NCBI RefSeq assembly: GCF_004571025.1
Contig: NZ_SPQT01000008.1
Location: forward strand, 186,001 to 250,000
Reading direction: 5' to 3'
Length of the DNA: 64,000 nucleotides
Origin: Bradyrhizobium niftali
Lineage (GTDB): Bacteria; Pseudomonadota; Alphaproteobacteria; Rhizobiales; Xanthobacteraceae
The notes under the pieces were generated by a model that was given only the letters and a program-made list of their open reading frames with translations, was not told the origin of the DNA and made no database searches. The position numbers and the translations under genes are program-made. How positions within the stretch are numbered: position 1 is the first letter of the stretch; each line of letters starts with the position of its first letter. Shown here one piece after another: positions 44,180 through 52,601 of this stretch.

Positions 44180-45513
44180 GAAAACTCGGCCCCAAGCGAA
44201 CGCATCATCGGAATGAAGTCCGGGAAACTGGTGGCGATGAAGGCGGTGTCGTCGACGGTCACCGGCTGGTCGGAGGCGCAGCCCATCACCAGCGCGGACA
44301 TCGCGATGCGATGATCCATATGGGTGGCGACGAGGCCGCCACCCGGAACGTGACCGTGGCCGTGGACGATCAGATCGTCGCCGGAGACCTCGACCTTGAC
44401 GCCGTTGACGCGCAGCATCTCGGCGGTGGCCTCCAGGCGGTCGGATTCCTTGACGCGCAGCTCTTGCAGGCCGCGCATGATGGTCGTGCCTTCGGCGAAG
44501 GAGGCCGCCACCGCCAGCACGAGATATTCGTCGATCATCGAGGGCGCGCGCTCCGGCGGCACCTCGACGCCGCGCAGCTTTGACGCGCGCACGCGCAGCT
44601 GCGCCATCGGCTCGCCGGCATCGCCGCGCACTTCGCTCTCCTCGATCGAGGCGCCCATTTCGCGCAGCGTGGTGAACAGGCCGGTGCGCAGCGGATTGGT
44701 CATGACATCCGACAGCACGACATCGGAGCCCTCGGCGATCAGCGCCGCAACAACCGGGAAGGCCGCCGAGGAGGGATCGGCGGGCACCACGACATTGGCG
44801 CCATGCAGCTCGGGCTGGCCTTTGAGCGTGATGCGGCGGCCGTGCAGGCCCTCCTTCGTGGAGGTGATGTCGGCGCCGAAGTGCTTCAGCATCAGCTCGG
44901 TATGGTCGCGGCTGGCCTCGTTCTCGATCAGCGTGGTGATGCCCGGCGCCGCCAGGCCCGCGAGCAGCACGGCGGATTTGATCTGGGCCGAGGCGACCGG
45001 GGTCTTGTAGGTGATCGGCAGCGGATCGCGCGCGCCCTGGACGGTCAGCGGCAGACGGCCGCCCTCGCCGCCGGAGACGACCCTGGCGCCCATCTTCTCG
45101 AGCGGGTCCAGGATCCGGCGCATGGGACGGCTGCGCAGCGAGGCGTCGCCGTCGAAGACCGCCGAGATCGGGCAGCCGGCGACGGCGCCCATGACCAGCC
45201 GGCAGCCGGTGCCGGAATTGCCGAAATCCAGCGCCGCCTTGGGCTGGGCGAAGCCTGCCACGCCCACACCCTGCACCTTCCAGGCGAAATCGCCGGTGCG
45301 CTCCACGCTGGCGCCCAGCGCCTGCATGGATTTGGCGGTGTTGAGGACGTCCTCGCCCTCCAGCAGGCCCGAAATCCGGGTCTCGCCGACCGCGAGCGCG
45401 CCCAGGATGAGGGCGCGGTGGGAGATCGACTTGTCCCCGGGCACCCGTACTTTCCCGGTCAGGGGACCGTTTGCGCGCGAATGAAGCGGCCTCGGTTGGT
45501 CGGAATGGGTCAA
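44176..45513 (-). CDS. aroA: 3-phosphoshikimate 1-carboxyvinyltransferase (EPSP synthase)
   Basis: A 445-residue shikimate-pathway enzyme that joins PEP to shikimate-3-phosphate. KVRVPGDKSISHRALILGAL, FGNSGTGCRLVMGA, the D-R-H core YKTPVASAQIKSAVLL and LRVKESDRL are present. The FGNSGTGCRL loop is of the class II type (as in the CP4 enzyme), but Gly101 stands where CP4 has the Ala tied to glyphosate tolerance. I start it at TTG 45513, which has AAGGA upstream and begins the family-like TH SDQPRPLHSR; a longer frame continues upstream. Confidence 0.93.
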   Translation of the reverse strand: MTHSDQPRPLHSRANGPLTGKVRVPGDKSISHRALILGALAVGETRISGLLEGEDVLNTAKSMQALGASVERTGDFAWKVQGVGVAGFAQPKAALDFGNSGTGCRLVMGAVAGCPISAVFDGDASLRSRPMRRILDPLEKMGARVVSGGEGGRLPLTVQGARDPLPITYKTPVASAQIKSAVLLAGLAAPGITTLIENEASRDHTELMLKHFGADITSTKEGLHGRRITLKGQPELHGANVVVPADPSSAAFPVVAALIAEGSDVVLSDVMTNPLRTGLFTTLREMGASIEESEVRGDAGEPMAQLRVRASKLRGVEVPPERAPSMIDEYLVLAVAASFAEGTTIMRGLQELRVKESDRLEATAEMLRVNGVKVEVSGDDLIVHGHGHVPGGGLVATHMDHRIAMSALVMGCASDQPVTVDDTAFIATSFPDFIPMMRSLGAEFS

Positions 45514-45674
45514 GATTGTGTCCTTGAATGTGCCCCGGAGAGCTGGGGCGCAGGTACCACATGGTCCGCGCCCCGTCACCGGCATGTCTTTCTCCCGTAA
45601 TGCGCTATTGACAGCGGGCCGCCAACTAGCCAAGTGAAACACCGCTTTTCAGACATTCCCAGGATTCCTCTGCC

Positions 45675-46082
45675 GTGGCCAAGTCCGAACTCGGAACCAA
45701 ACGTATTTGCCCGACCACGGGCAAGAAGTTCTACGACCTCAACAAGAATCCGGTGATCTCGCCCTATACCGGCGAAGTGGTCCCGATCGCGCCCGTGGCG
45801 CCGGCCCGCGTGCCTCGTGGCGCCGAAGCCCGCCACGCGGCCGCCGCCGACACCACGCCGGAGCCGGCAGAGGTCGAGGAGGTCTCGCTCGAGGAGGCCG
45901 ATGCCGAGGAGAACAGCGGCAAGGTCAAGGCGGTCGTGCCCGAATCGGAGGACGATATCGAGGTCGACGAGACCCTCGATGACGACGATGACGATGATTC
46001 GACCTTCATCGCCGACGAAGAAGAGGGCGATGAGGACGTGACCGACATCATTGGTGATGTCGGAGGCGATGAAGAGACTTGA
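45675..46082 (+). CDS. FYDLN-acid domain protein (TIGR02300 type)
   Basis: A 135-residue protein, GTG start at 45675. The N-terminal 35 residues (GTKRICPTTGKKFYDLNKN, YTGE) are the conserved FYDLN block, and the remainder is highly acidic with a run of seven Asp, likely disordered. This small family occurs in alphaproteobacteria beside aroA and has no known function. It is divergent from aroA. Confidence 0.88.
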   Translation: MAKSELGTKRICPTTGKKFYDLNKNPVISPYTGEVVPIAPVAPARVPRGAEARHAAAADTTPEPAEVEEVSLEEADAEENSGKVKAVVPESEDDIEVDETLDDDDDDDSTFIADEEEGDEDVTDIIGDVGGDEET

Positions 46083-46181
46083 GATCAGCCCTGATCTGTG
46101 AAAAAGGGTGCACCGCGCGAGTCGCCTAGGGCTCGCCGGCCGGGACGGATCCCCCAGGATCCTCCCCACTGGAAGACTTAA

Positions 46182-46257
<76 letters not shown>

Positions 46258-46259
46258 GC

Positions 46260-46360
46260 CTTCGCTCGCTTCGCGAGCTTCGGCTGGGCAAGCCAGCCCT
46301 GCTCTCTCGTAGCGAAGGGAGCGAAGGCTGTCCCGCCATAGCCCGAAGGGCGACGGCGGA
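46260..46360. repeat. Palindromic segment after tRNA-Ala
   Basis: Directly after the tRNA lies a stretch with AGCCTTCGCTCGCTTCGCG and, further on, GAAGGGAGCGAAGGCT, which can pair into a hairpin, plus inner GGCTGGGC/GCCAGCC arms. It resembles palindromes found next to GIY-YIG genes in Bradyrhizobium, as here, but no second copy is seen in the window. Confidence 0.55.
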
Positions 46361-46427
46361 CTTGGGCAAACTCCCAATCGTATCCCTAGACTGGTCTTGT
46401 ATCCTGCCCGCATGGGGAGGATACGGG

Positions 46428-46664
46428 ATGAAGTACGTCTACATTCTTGAAAGTCTCGATTCCGAGCACTTCTACGTCGGCGTCACCGACGACCTGCGTG
46501 CCCGCTTGGCGAAGCATAATGCCGGCGAGGTGCCGCACACGTCGAAATTTGGGCCTTGGCTAATCCGGACCTATTTCGCGTTCGACGACGCCGCACGCGC
46601 TGTCGCGTTCGAGCGATACCTGAAATCGGGTTCGGGACGCGCTTTCGCGAAGAAGCACTTCTGA
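46428..46664 (+). CDS. GIY-YIG nuclease-family small protein
   Basis: A 78-residue single-domain protein: MKYVYILESLDSEHFYVGVT contains the Y-I and Y-V-G elements of the GIY-YIG fold, followed by the Arg-containing DDLRARLAKHNAGEV and a Glu in AVAFERYLKSGSGRAF. This matches the small UPF0213/YhbQ-like group, which has been proposed to act as a nuclease; cellular role unknown. The start at 46428 follows GGGAGGATACGGG. It lies next to a tRNA and a palindromic repeat. Confidence 0.87.
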   Translation: MKYVYILESLDSEHFYVGVTDDLRARLAKHNAGEVPHTSKFGPWLIRTYFAFDDAARAVAFERYLKSGSGRAFAKKHF

Positions 46665-46676
46665 TCGTCTAACCCC

Positions 46677-47135
46677 CTACTCCCCAATCACCGCATTGAG
46701 CCGATCGCGCAGCGCGACGATCTCGTCTTTCATCGCCACCAGCTCCGACACCGAGCAATCCGACGCCGCCAGGATCGACTGCGGCACGGCGCGCGCCTTG
46801 TCCTTCAGCGCGTGGCCCTGCGGGGTCAGCGCGATCAGCACCTGGCGTTCGTCCTCGCGCGAGCGTGTGCGCTTGACGAGGTGCGCGGCCTCGAGGCGCT
46901 TGAGCAGCGGCGTCAGCGTGCCCGAATCCAGGAACAGCTTTTCGCCGATGTCCTTGACCGGCACATCGTCGCGCTCCCACAGCACCAGCATCACCAGATA
47001 TTGCGGATAGGTCAGGCCGAGGCGGTCGAGCAGCGGCTTGTAGACGCGGTTGAAGGCGTGCGCGGCCGAATAGACCGCGAAGCAGATCTGGTTGTCGAGG
47101 CGCTGCGGGTCCAGCGCCGATAATTTCCGAGGCAT
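46677..47135 (-). CDS. ohrR: Organic hydroperoxide-sensing repressor OhrR
   Basis: A 152-residue MarR-family repressor. The redox-sensing Cys18 lies in LDNQICFAVYSA, the N-terminal position used by OhrR, and the recognition helix region is DSGTLTPLLKRLEAAHLVKR. Oxidation of this Cys by organic hydroperoxides releases the repressor. The start at 47135 gives the normal OhrR N-terminus. It is divergent from ohr. Confidence 0.93.
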   Translation of the reverse strand: MPRKLSALDPQRLDNQICFAVYSAAHAFNRVYKPLLDRLGLTYPQYLVMLVLWERDDVPVKDIGEKLFLDSGTLTPLLKRLEAAHLVKRTRSREDERQVLIALTPQGHALKDKARAVPQSILAASDCSVSELVAMKDEIVALRDRLNAVIGE

Positions 47136-47289
47136 AGCGAATCTCACGCGGTTTCCTCCATTCTGGGACCGGCCGGCCGGACATTCAATTGCGAACAATT
47201 AAATGTGAGGCATGCAAATTTCAATTGCGCGCAATCTAATTGCTTGCGATACACGCGTCGTCCCAACCGGAAGACCTGAGGAGACGAAA
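47136..47289. promoter_or_regulatory. ohrR-ohr divergent promoter with OhrR-type operators
   Basis: AT-rich dyads stand out from the GC-rich surroundings: CAATTGCGAACAATT around 47186-47200 and CAATTGCGCGCAAT with TCTAATTG around 47222-47242, the second containing the palindrome ATTGCGCGCAAT. The two are about 36 bp apart and cover the likely start sites of both genes. Binding by OhrR is inferred from position and motif style. Confidence 0.78.
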
Positions 47290-47715
47290 ATGTCCGTGAA
47301 CGTCCTGTACAAGACCAGCGCAAAAGCCACCGGCGGCCGCGACGGCCATGCCGCGACCCTCGACGGCGCGCTCGACGTCAAGCTCACCACGCCGAAGGAA
47401 CTCGGCGGCGGCGGCGGTGCCGGCAACAATCCCGAGCAGCTGTTTGCGGCCGGCTACGCCGCCTGCTTCATCGGCGCGATGAAGTTCGTGGCCTCGCAGG
47501 GCGGCCCGAAGGTTCCCGCCGACGCCGCCGTCACCTCGACCGTCGGCATCGGCCCGCGCTCGGAAGGCGGCTTCGGCCTCGACATCGACCTCGCCGTCTC
47601 GCTGCCGGGCCTTGCCCGTGCCGAGGCCGAAGCGCTGGTCGCCAAGGCGCACCAGGTGTGCCCCTATTCCAATGCCACGCGCGGCAATGTCGACGTTCGC
47701 CTGACGGTCGTCTGA
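47290..47715 (+). CDS. ohr: Organic hydroperoxide resistance protein Ohr
   Basis: A 141-residue thiol peroxidase that reduces organic and fatty-acid hydroperoxides. Catalytic Cys59 (AAGYAACFIGAM) and resolving Cys124 (HQVCPYSNATRGN) are both present, as is the conserved Arg in GGRDGHA. The start at 47290 gives the family N-terminus. It is controlled by the divergent ohrR. Confidence 0.96.
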   Translation: MSVNVLYKTSAKATGGRDGHAATLDGALDVKLTTPKELGGGGGAGNNPEQLFAAGYAACFIGAMKFVASQGGPKVPADAAVTSTVGIGPRSEGGFGLDIDLAVSLPGLARAEAEALVAKAHQVCPYSNATRGNVDVRLTVV

Positions 47716-47922
47716 TCGAAAATGCGGATTGGCTGGCCCGGGATCCCCCTCGGGCCGGCCGCTTCCGCTTGATTAGCCGGATCCTGTTTTGCCAGATCCT
47801 GTTTTGCCATGCCGCGGGATTGACGCGCGGTGGTGCATGCGGCCCTACGCAACAAGCCATTGCTGGCGCAAAAAAACCTCGCTAGGCCTGTGACCAACGA
47901 TCGACACAGGGGAAGCGAAGGC

Positions 47923-49128
47923 ATGAGTTCTGAAGCCGTTACGGGTGCAATGAGCGGACTGCGCGTCATCGATCTCACGCGCGTGCTCGGCGGTCCCTAC
48001 TGCACCCAGATCCTCGCCGACCATGGCGCCGACGTGATCAAGGTCGAGCCGCCCGCCGGCGACGAGGTGCGCGACTGGGGCCCTCCCTTCCACGACGAAG
48101 ACGCGGCCTATTTCATCGGCATCAACCGCAACAAGCGCTCGATCGGCCTCGACCTCGCCTCCGAGGGCGGCCGCGTCGTGCTGCTGAAGATGCTGGAGAC
48201 CGCCGACGTCCTGATCGAGAATTTCAAGCCGGGCACGTTGGAGAAATGGGGCATCGGCAACGAGGTGCTGCGCGAGAAATTCCCGCGCCTCGTGCATTGC
48301 CGGATCTGCGGCTTCGGCGCCGACGGCCCGCGCGGCGGCAATCCCGGCTATGACGCCATCATCCAGGCCATGACCGGCATGATCGCGGCGACCGGCTCGC
48401 CCGAGAGCGGCCCGATGCGGATCGGCGTGCCGCTGGTCGACATCACGACCGGCCTCTATGCCGCGATCGGCATCCTGATGGCGCTGTCGGAGCGGCAGCG
48501 CTCGGGCAAGGGCCAGTTCCTGGAGACCACGCTGTACGAGACCGGCCTTGCCATCATGCATCCGCACACCGCGAACTATTTCATGCATGGCAAGCCCCCT
48601 GGCCTGACCGGCAACGAGCATCCCAACCTCGTGCCCTACGCGATCTTCCCGACGAAGACCGACAACATCTTCATCGGCGTCGGCAATGACGGCACCTTCA
48701 GAAAGCTCGCCAAGGAGATCGGCAAGCCCGAACTCGGCACCGATCCGCGCTTTGCCCGCAACAAGGACCGCATCGCCAATCGCGAGGCGCTGCGCGCCGA
48801 GCTGGCCGCCGTGTTCAGCCAGCACGAGGCCGAGCCGCTCTGCAATCGCCTGCTCGCGGCGGGCCTGCCCGCAGGCCCGGTGCAGAAGATCGACCAGGCG
48901 TTGACCAACCCGCACACGATCGCCCGCGGCGATGTCATCGAGAAGGATTGGTACAAGGGCGTGGCCTCGCCGATCCGGCTCGATCGCAGCAAGCCGAGCC
49001 TGCGCCGGCTGCCGCCGAAATTCAGCCAGCACGCGGCGGAGGTGCTGGGCGAGTTCGGGTATTCCAAGGCCGAGATCGACGCGATGGTCGAGAAGGGCAC
49101 CGTCTGCGGCCCCGAGCGCAAGCGCTGA
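47923..49128 (+). CDS. CaiB/BaiF family CoA-transferase
   Basis: A 401-residue class III CoA-transferase. The N-terminal GLRVIDLTRVLGGPYCTQIL and KVEPPAGDEVRDWGPP are hallmarks of the family, and the likely catalytic Asp is in NPGYDAIIQAMTG. It moves CoA between organic acids; the acids are unknown. The start at 47923 follows GGGGAAGCGAAGGC. It has no obvious metabolic partners beside it. Confidence 0.92.
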   Translation: MSSEAVTGAMSGLRVIDLTRVLGGPYCTQILADHGADVIKVEPPAGDEVRDWGPPFHDEDAAYFIGINRNKRSIGLDLASEGGRVVLLKMLETADVLIENFKPGTLEKWGIGNEVLREKFPRLVHCRICGFGADGPRGGNPGYDAIIQAMTGMIAATGSPESGPMRIGVPLVDITTGLYAAIGILMALSERQRSGKGQFLETTLYETGLAIMHPHTANYFMHGKPPGLTGNEHPNLVPYAIFPTKTDNIFIGVGNDGTFRKLAKEIGKPELGTDPRFARNKDRIANREALRAELAAVFSQHEAEPLCNRLLAAGLPAGPVQKIDQALTNPHTIARGDVIEKDWYKGVASPIRLDRSKPSLRRLPPKFSQHAAEVLGEFGYSKAEIDAMVEKGTVCGPERKR

Positions 49129-49169
49129 GATAAAGACGAAGATCGAGCGTCGGGGCAGGTGCACTCCGT

Positions 49170-49270
49170 CTCCCGCTTGCGGGAGAGGGAGTCTCTAGAT
49201 GGGACAATCCCCAGAGGAGCGAACCCTCACCCACGCCTTCGGCGCGACCTCTCCCGCAAGCGGGAGAGGT
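49170..49270. repeat. Palindromic repeat upstream of ugpB
   Basis: TCTCCCGCTTGCGGGAGAGG on the left is itself palindromic and pairs with CTCTCCCGCAAGCGGGAGAG at the right end. It lies in the 372-bp gap between the CoA-transferase and ugpB, in which no gene is visible. Confidence 0.75.
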
Positions 49271-49429
49271 ATTCGAACCCGCGGCCTCGCCAGCCCCACA
49301 TCATCCAATGCCGCACTGCGGCGCGAGCACGCATGTGCAGCGCGAATGGAGGAGGCTGCCCGCGGCGTCTTCGCCTATTTGACAGCTTCCCTTTTCCCGC
49401 GCTTGCCGCTTTCGTTTCGGCCGCATACA

Positions 49430-49447
49430 CAGTCATGTGAACGTCAT
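49430..49447 (+). promoter_or_regulatory. Candidate Pho box upstream of ugpB
   Basis: CAGTCAT-GTGA-ACGTCAT (49430-49447) shows two 7-bp repeats with an 11-bp period, resembling the PhoB consensus CTGTCAT-N4-CTGTCAT (one and two mismatches). It lies 54 bp before the ugpB start, a workable position for activation. Ugp transporters are Pho-regulated in several bacteria. Confidence 0.68.
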
Positions 49448-49500
49448 ATGGCGCTGCTAGCGCAAGCGCTTCTTATTGACGGGCAAGGGAGGTTTTCTTG

Positions 49501-50817
49501 ATGGCTCTTCGACACTTTGGGGCGGCTGCCGCATTTGCAATCACGGTCGGCATGTCGGCCTCTCCGGCCTTGGCCGTGACCGAAATCCAGTGGTGGCACG
49601 CGATGACCGGCGCCAACAACGACGTCATCGTCAAGCTTGCCACCGACTTCAACGCGTCGCAGAGCGACTACAAGGTCATCCCGACCTACAAGGGCAACTA
49701 CCCTGATACGATGAACGCGGGCATCGCCGCGTTCCGCGCCGGCAATGCCCCACACATCATGCAGGTGTTCGAAGTCGGTACCGCGACCATGATGGCCGCG
49801 ACCGGTGCGGTGAAGCCGGTCTACAAGCTGATGGCCGAGGCCGGCGAGAAGTTCGATCCCAAGATCTACCTGCCCGCCATTACCGGCTACTATTCGACGT
49901 CGAAGGGCGAGATGCTGTCGTTCCCCTTCAATTCGTCCTCGACCGTGATGTGGGTCAACCTCGACGAACTCAAGAAGGCGAACGTCGAGATCCCCAAGAC
50001 CTGGCCCGAAACGTTCGAGGCCGCCAAGAAGCTGAAGGCTGCGGGTCATGACACCTGCGGCTTCTCCGGCTCTTGGGTCACCTGGGTCAATCTCGAGCAG
50101 CTCTCCGCCTGGCACAACGTGCCGCTCGCCAGCAAGGCCAACGGCCTCGACGGTTTCGACACCGTGCTGGAGTTCAACGGCCCGCTCCAGGTCAAGCATC
50201 TCGAAACCCTGGTCGAGCTCCAGAAGACCAAGACTTACGACTATGCCGGCCGCACCAACACCGGCGAAGGCCGCTTCACATCAGGCGAATGCCCGATCTA
50301 TCTGACCTCGTCGGCGTTCTTCGGCAACGTCAAGGCGCAGGCCAAGTTCGCCTTCACCGCGGTGCCGATGCCGTACTATCCGGACGCCAAGGGCGCGCCG
50401 CAGAACTCGATCATCGGCGGTGCTTCGCTCTGGGTGATGGGCGGCAAGTCGGCCGAGGAATACAAGGGCGTCGCGAAGTTCCTGACCTTCCTCTCCGACA
50501 CCGATCGCCAGGTCTACATCCACAAGGCCTCGGGCTATCTGCCGATCACCAAGGCGGCCTACGCCAAGGCGAAGGAAGAAGGCTTCTACAAGGATCAGCC
50601 TTATCTCGAGACCCCGCTGCTCGAGCTGACCAACAAGGAGCCGACCGAGAATTCGCGCGGCTTGCGTCTCGGCAACATGGTTCAGCTGCGTGACGTCTGG
50701 TCGGAAGAGATCGAGCAGGCGCTGGCCGGCAAGAAGACCGCCAAGCAGGCGCTCGACGCCGCCGTCGAGCGCGGCAACACGATGCTGCGCCAGTTCGAAA
50801 AGACCGCCGTGAAGTAG
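49501..50817 (+). CDS. ugpB: sn-glycerol-3-phosphate ABC transporter substrate-binding protein UgpB
   Basis: A 438-residue periplasmic binding protein with a signal peptide (residues 1-24, ending ASPALA). The solute-binding family 1 pattern appears in IQWWHAMTGANNDVIVKLATDF, NAGIAAFRAGNAPHIMQVFEVG, and GGASLWVMGGKSAEEYKGVA. Size and the following ugpAEC genes support glycerol-3-phosphate as substrate. The ATG at 49501 has GGGAGG upstream; TTG one codon earlier is less likely. Confidence 0.9.
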   Translation: MALRHFGAAAAFAITVGMSASPALAVTEIQWWHAMTGANNDVIVKLATDFNASQSDYKVIPTYKGNYPDTMNAGIAAFRAGNAPHIMQVFEVGTATMMAATGAVKPVYKLMAEAGEKFDPKIYLPAITGYYSTSKGEMLSFPFNSSSTVMWVNLDELKKANVEIPKTWPETFEAAKKLKAAGHDTCGFSGSWVTWVNLEQLSAWHNVPLASKANGLDGFDTVLEFNGPLQVKHLETLVELQKTKTYDYAGRTNTGEGRFTSGECPIYLTSSAFFGNVKAQAKFAFTAVPMPYYPDAKGAPQNSIIGGASLWVMGGKSAEEYKGVAKFLTFLSDTDRQVYIHKASGYLPITKAAYAKAKEEGFYKDQPYLETPLLELTNKEPTENSRGLRLGNMVQLRDVWSEEIEQALAGKKTAKQALDAAVERGNTMLRQFEKTAVK

Positions 50818-50823
50818 GCATCG

Positions 50824-50854
50824 AAGCGGCAGGCCGCGACCCGGCCTGCCGCTT
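50824..50854 (+). promoter_or_regulatory. Intercistronic stem-loop between ugpB and ugpA
   Basis: AAGCGGCAGGCCG (50824-50836) and CGGCCTGCCGCTT (50842-50854) form a perfect 13-bp stem with a 5-nt loop, starting 7 nt after the ugpB stop. There is no U-tract. Such stems often protect the mRNA of the abundant binding protein and reduce read-through. Confidence 0.75.
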
Positions 50855-50865
50855 CCCATGACATC

Positions 50866-51747
50866 ATGCAAAAGCAAGCCATTTTCCAGTCAAAGCTATT
50901 ACCCTACGCGCTGGTTGCGCCGCAGCTCGCGATCGTCCTGATTTTCTTCTACTGGCCCGCCCTGCAGGCGGTGATCCAGTCCTTCCTGCTCCAGGATGCC
51001 TTTGGTCTGTCGAGCACCTTTGTCTGGTTCGAGAATTACATCGAGCTGTTCAAGGACCCCGCCTATTTCGAGGCGATCGTCCGGACCTTCTTCTTCTCGT
51101 TCGCGATCGCCGTGTCGTCGCTGTCGTTCGCGCTGCTGCTCGCCGTGATGGCCGACAAGCCGCTGCGCGGCTCGATGCTCTACCGCACGCTCTTGATCTG
51201 GCCCTATGCGGTCGCGCCACCCGTCGTCGGCGTACTCTGGATCTTCATGCTGCACCCCTCGCTCGGCGTGCTGTCGCGCTATCTGCGCGGAATGGGCGTC
51301 GACTGGAATCCGCTGCTCGACGGCGACCAGGCGGCGGCGCTGATCATCCTCGCCGCGGCATGGAAGCAGATCTCCTATAATTTCCTGTTCTTCCTCGCCG
51401 GCCTGCAAGCCATCCCGAAAAGCGTGTTCGAGGCCGCCGCGATCGACGGCGCCCGTCCGATGCGCCGGTTCTGGACTGTGACCTTCCCGCTGCTGTCGCC
51501 CACGATCTTCTTCCTGCTGGTCGTCAACATCGTCTACGCCTTCTTCGACACCTTCGGCATCATCGACACCATGACCCGCGGCGGTCCCGGAACATCGACG
51601 GTCACGCTGGTCTACAAGGTCTATTCCGACGGCCTGCTCGGCGGCAATCTCGGCAGCTCGGCGGCGCAGTCGGTGATCCTGATGGTCATGGTCATCGTGC
51701 TGACGGGAATCCAGTTCCGCTTCGTCGAACGCAAGGTGACCTACTGA
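50866..51747 (+). CDS. ugpA: Glycerol-3-phosphate ABC transporter permease UgpA
   Basis: A 293-residue inner-membrane permease with about six transmembrane segments, opening with LLPYALVAPQLAIVLIFFYW. The EAA loop that docks on the ATPase reads EAAAIDGARPMRRFWTVTFP. It pairs with UgpE, whose start overlaps its stop by one base (TGATG). No clear Shine-Dalgarno precedes the ATG; the stem-loop after ugpB lies just upstream. Confidence 0.92.
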   Translation: MQKQAIFQSKLLPYALVAPQLAIVLIFFYWPALQAVIQSFLLQDAFGLSSTFVWFENYIELFKDPAYFEAIVRTFFFSFAIAVSSLSFALLLAVMADKPLRGSMLYRTLLIWPYAVAPPVVGVLWIFMLHPSLGVLSRYLRGMGVDWNPLLDGDQAAALIILAAAWKQISYNFLFFLAGLQAIPKSVFEAAAIDGARPMRRFWTVTFPLLSPTIFFLLVVNIVYAFFDTFGIIDTMTRGGPGTSTVTLVYKVYSDGLLGGNLGSSAAQSVILMVMVIVLTGIQFRFVERKVTY

Positions 51748-52595
51748 TGGTCGAGGACGAGGGTATCAGGCGCTACGTCGCCCACGCCATTCTCTGGATC
51801 GGGATCGCGATCGTCGCATTCCCGGTCTACATCGCGATCGTCGCCTCGACCCAGGACAACGCGCTGATCGCGAACGGACAGATGTCGCTGCTGCCGGGCG
51901 GACATTTCTTCGAGGTCTACTACCAGACTATCTTCGTCGGCACGAGCGGCTCGACCCGCGAGCCCGTCGGCAACATGATGCTGAACTCGCTGGTGATGGC
52001 GCTGGCGATCGCGATCGGCAAGATCGCGATCTCGATCATCTCGGCCTATGCGATCGTGTATTTCCGCTTTCCGTTCCGGATGGCGATCTTCTGGATCATC
52101 TTCATCACCTTGATGCTGCCGGTCGAGGTGCGCATCTACCCGACCTACAAGATCGTCGCCGATCTGCACATGCTCGACAGCTATGCCGGCCTGTCGCTGC
52201 CGCTGATCGCATCGGCCACCGCAACGCTGCTGTTCCGGCAGTTCTTCATGACCGTGCCGGACGAACTGCTGGAGGCCTCGCGCATCGACGGCGCCGGCCC
52301 CTTGCGTTTCTTCTGGGACACGCTGCTGCCGCTGTCGCGCACCAACATGGCGGCGCTGTTCGTGATCCTGTTCATCCTCGGCTGGAATCAATATCTCTGG
52401 CCGCTGCTCATCACCACCCGCGACGACATGCAGACCATCCAGGTCGGCATCCGCAAGATGATCACCACCACCGACGCGCTGACCGAATGGCCGATCGTGA
52501 TGGCGACCGCCGTGCTGGCCATGCTGCCGCCGGTGTTCGTCGTCGTCGCGATGCAGAAGCTGTTCGTGCGCGGACTGGTCGAGACCGAAAAGTGA
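51747..52595 (+). CDS. ugpE: Glycerol-3-phosphate ABC transporter permease UgpE
   Basis: A 282-residue inner-membrane permease with several hydrophobic helices (YVAHAILWIGIAIVAFPVYI first; MAIFWIIFITLMLPVEVRIY in the middle) and an EAA loop, EASRIDGAGPLRFFWDTLL. It forms the membrane pore with UgpA. The start overlaps the ugpA stop by one base, so translation is coupled. Confidence 0.92.
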   Translation: MVEDEGIRRYVAHAILWIGIAIVAFPVYIAIVASTQDNALIANGQMSLLPGGHFFEVYYQTIFVGTSGSTREPVGNMMLNSLVMALAIAIGKIAISIISAYAIVYFRFPFRMAIFWIIFITLMLPVEVRIYPTYKIVADLHMLDSYAGLSLPLIASATATLLFRQFFMTVPDELLEASRIDGAGPLRFFWDTLLPLSRTNMAALFVILFILGWNQYLWPLLITTRDDMQTIQVGIRKMITTTDALTEWPIVMATAVLAMLPPVFVVVAMQKLFVRGLVETEK

Positions 52596-52601
52596 GTTTT
52601 C

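Noticed and set aside
44180..45562. Long N-terminal extension of the cmk frame
   Set aside because: It lies inside aroA in another frame; the P-loop sits a few residues after the ATG at 44179.
47778..47810. 15-bp direct repeat (GATCCTGTTTTGCCA twice) after ohr
   Set aside because: A simple local duplication in a spacer with no link to a gene start. It may slightly affect the promoter of the CoA-transferase but nothing supports a role.
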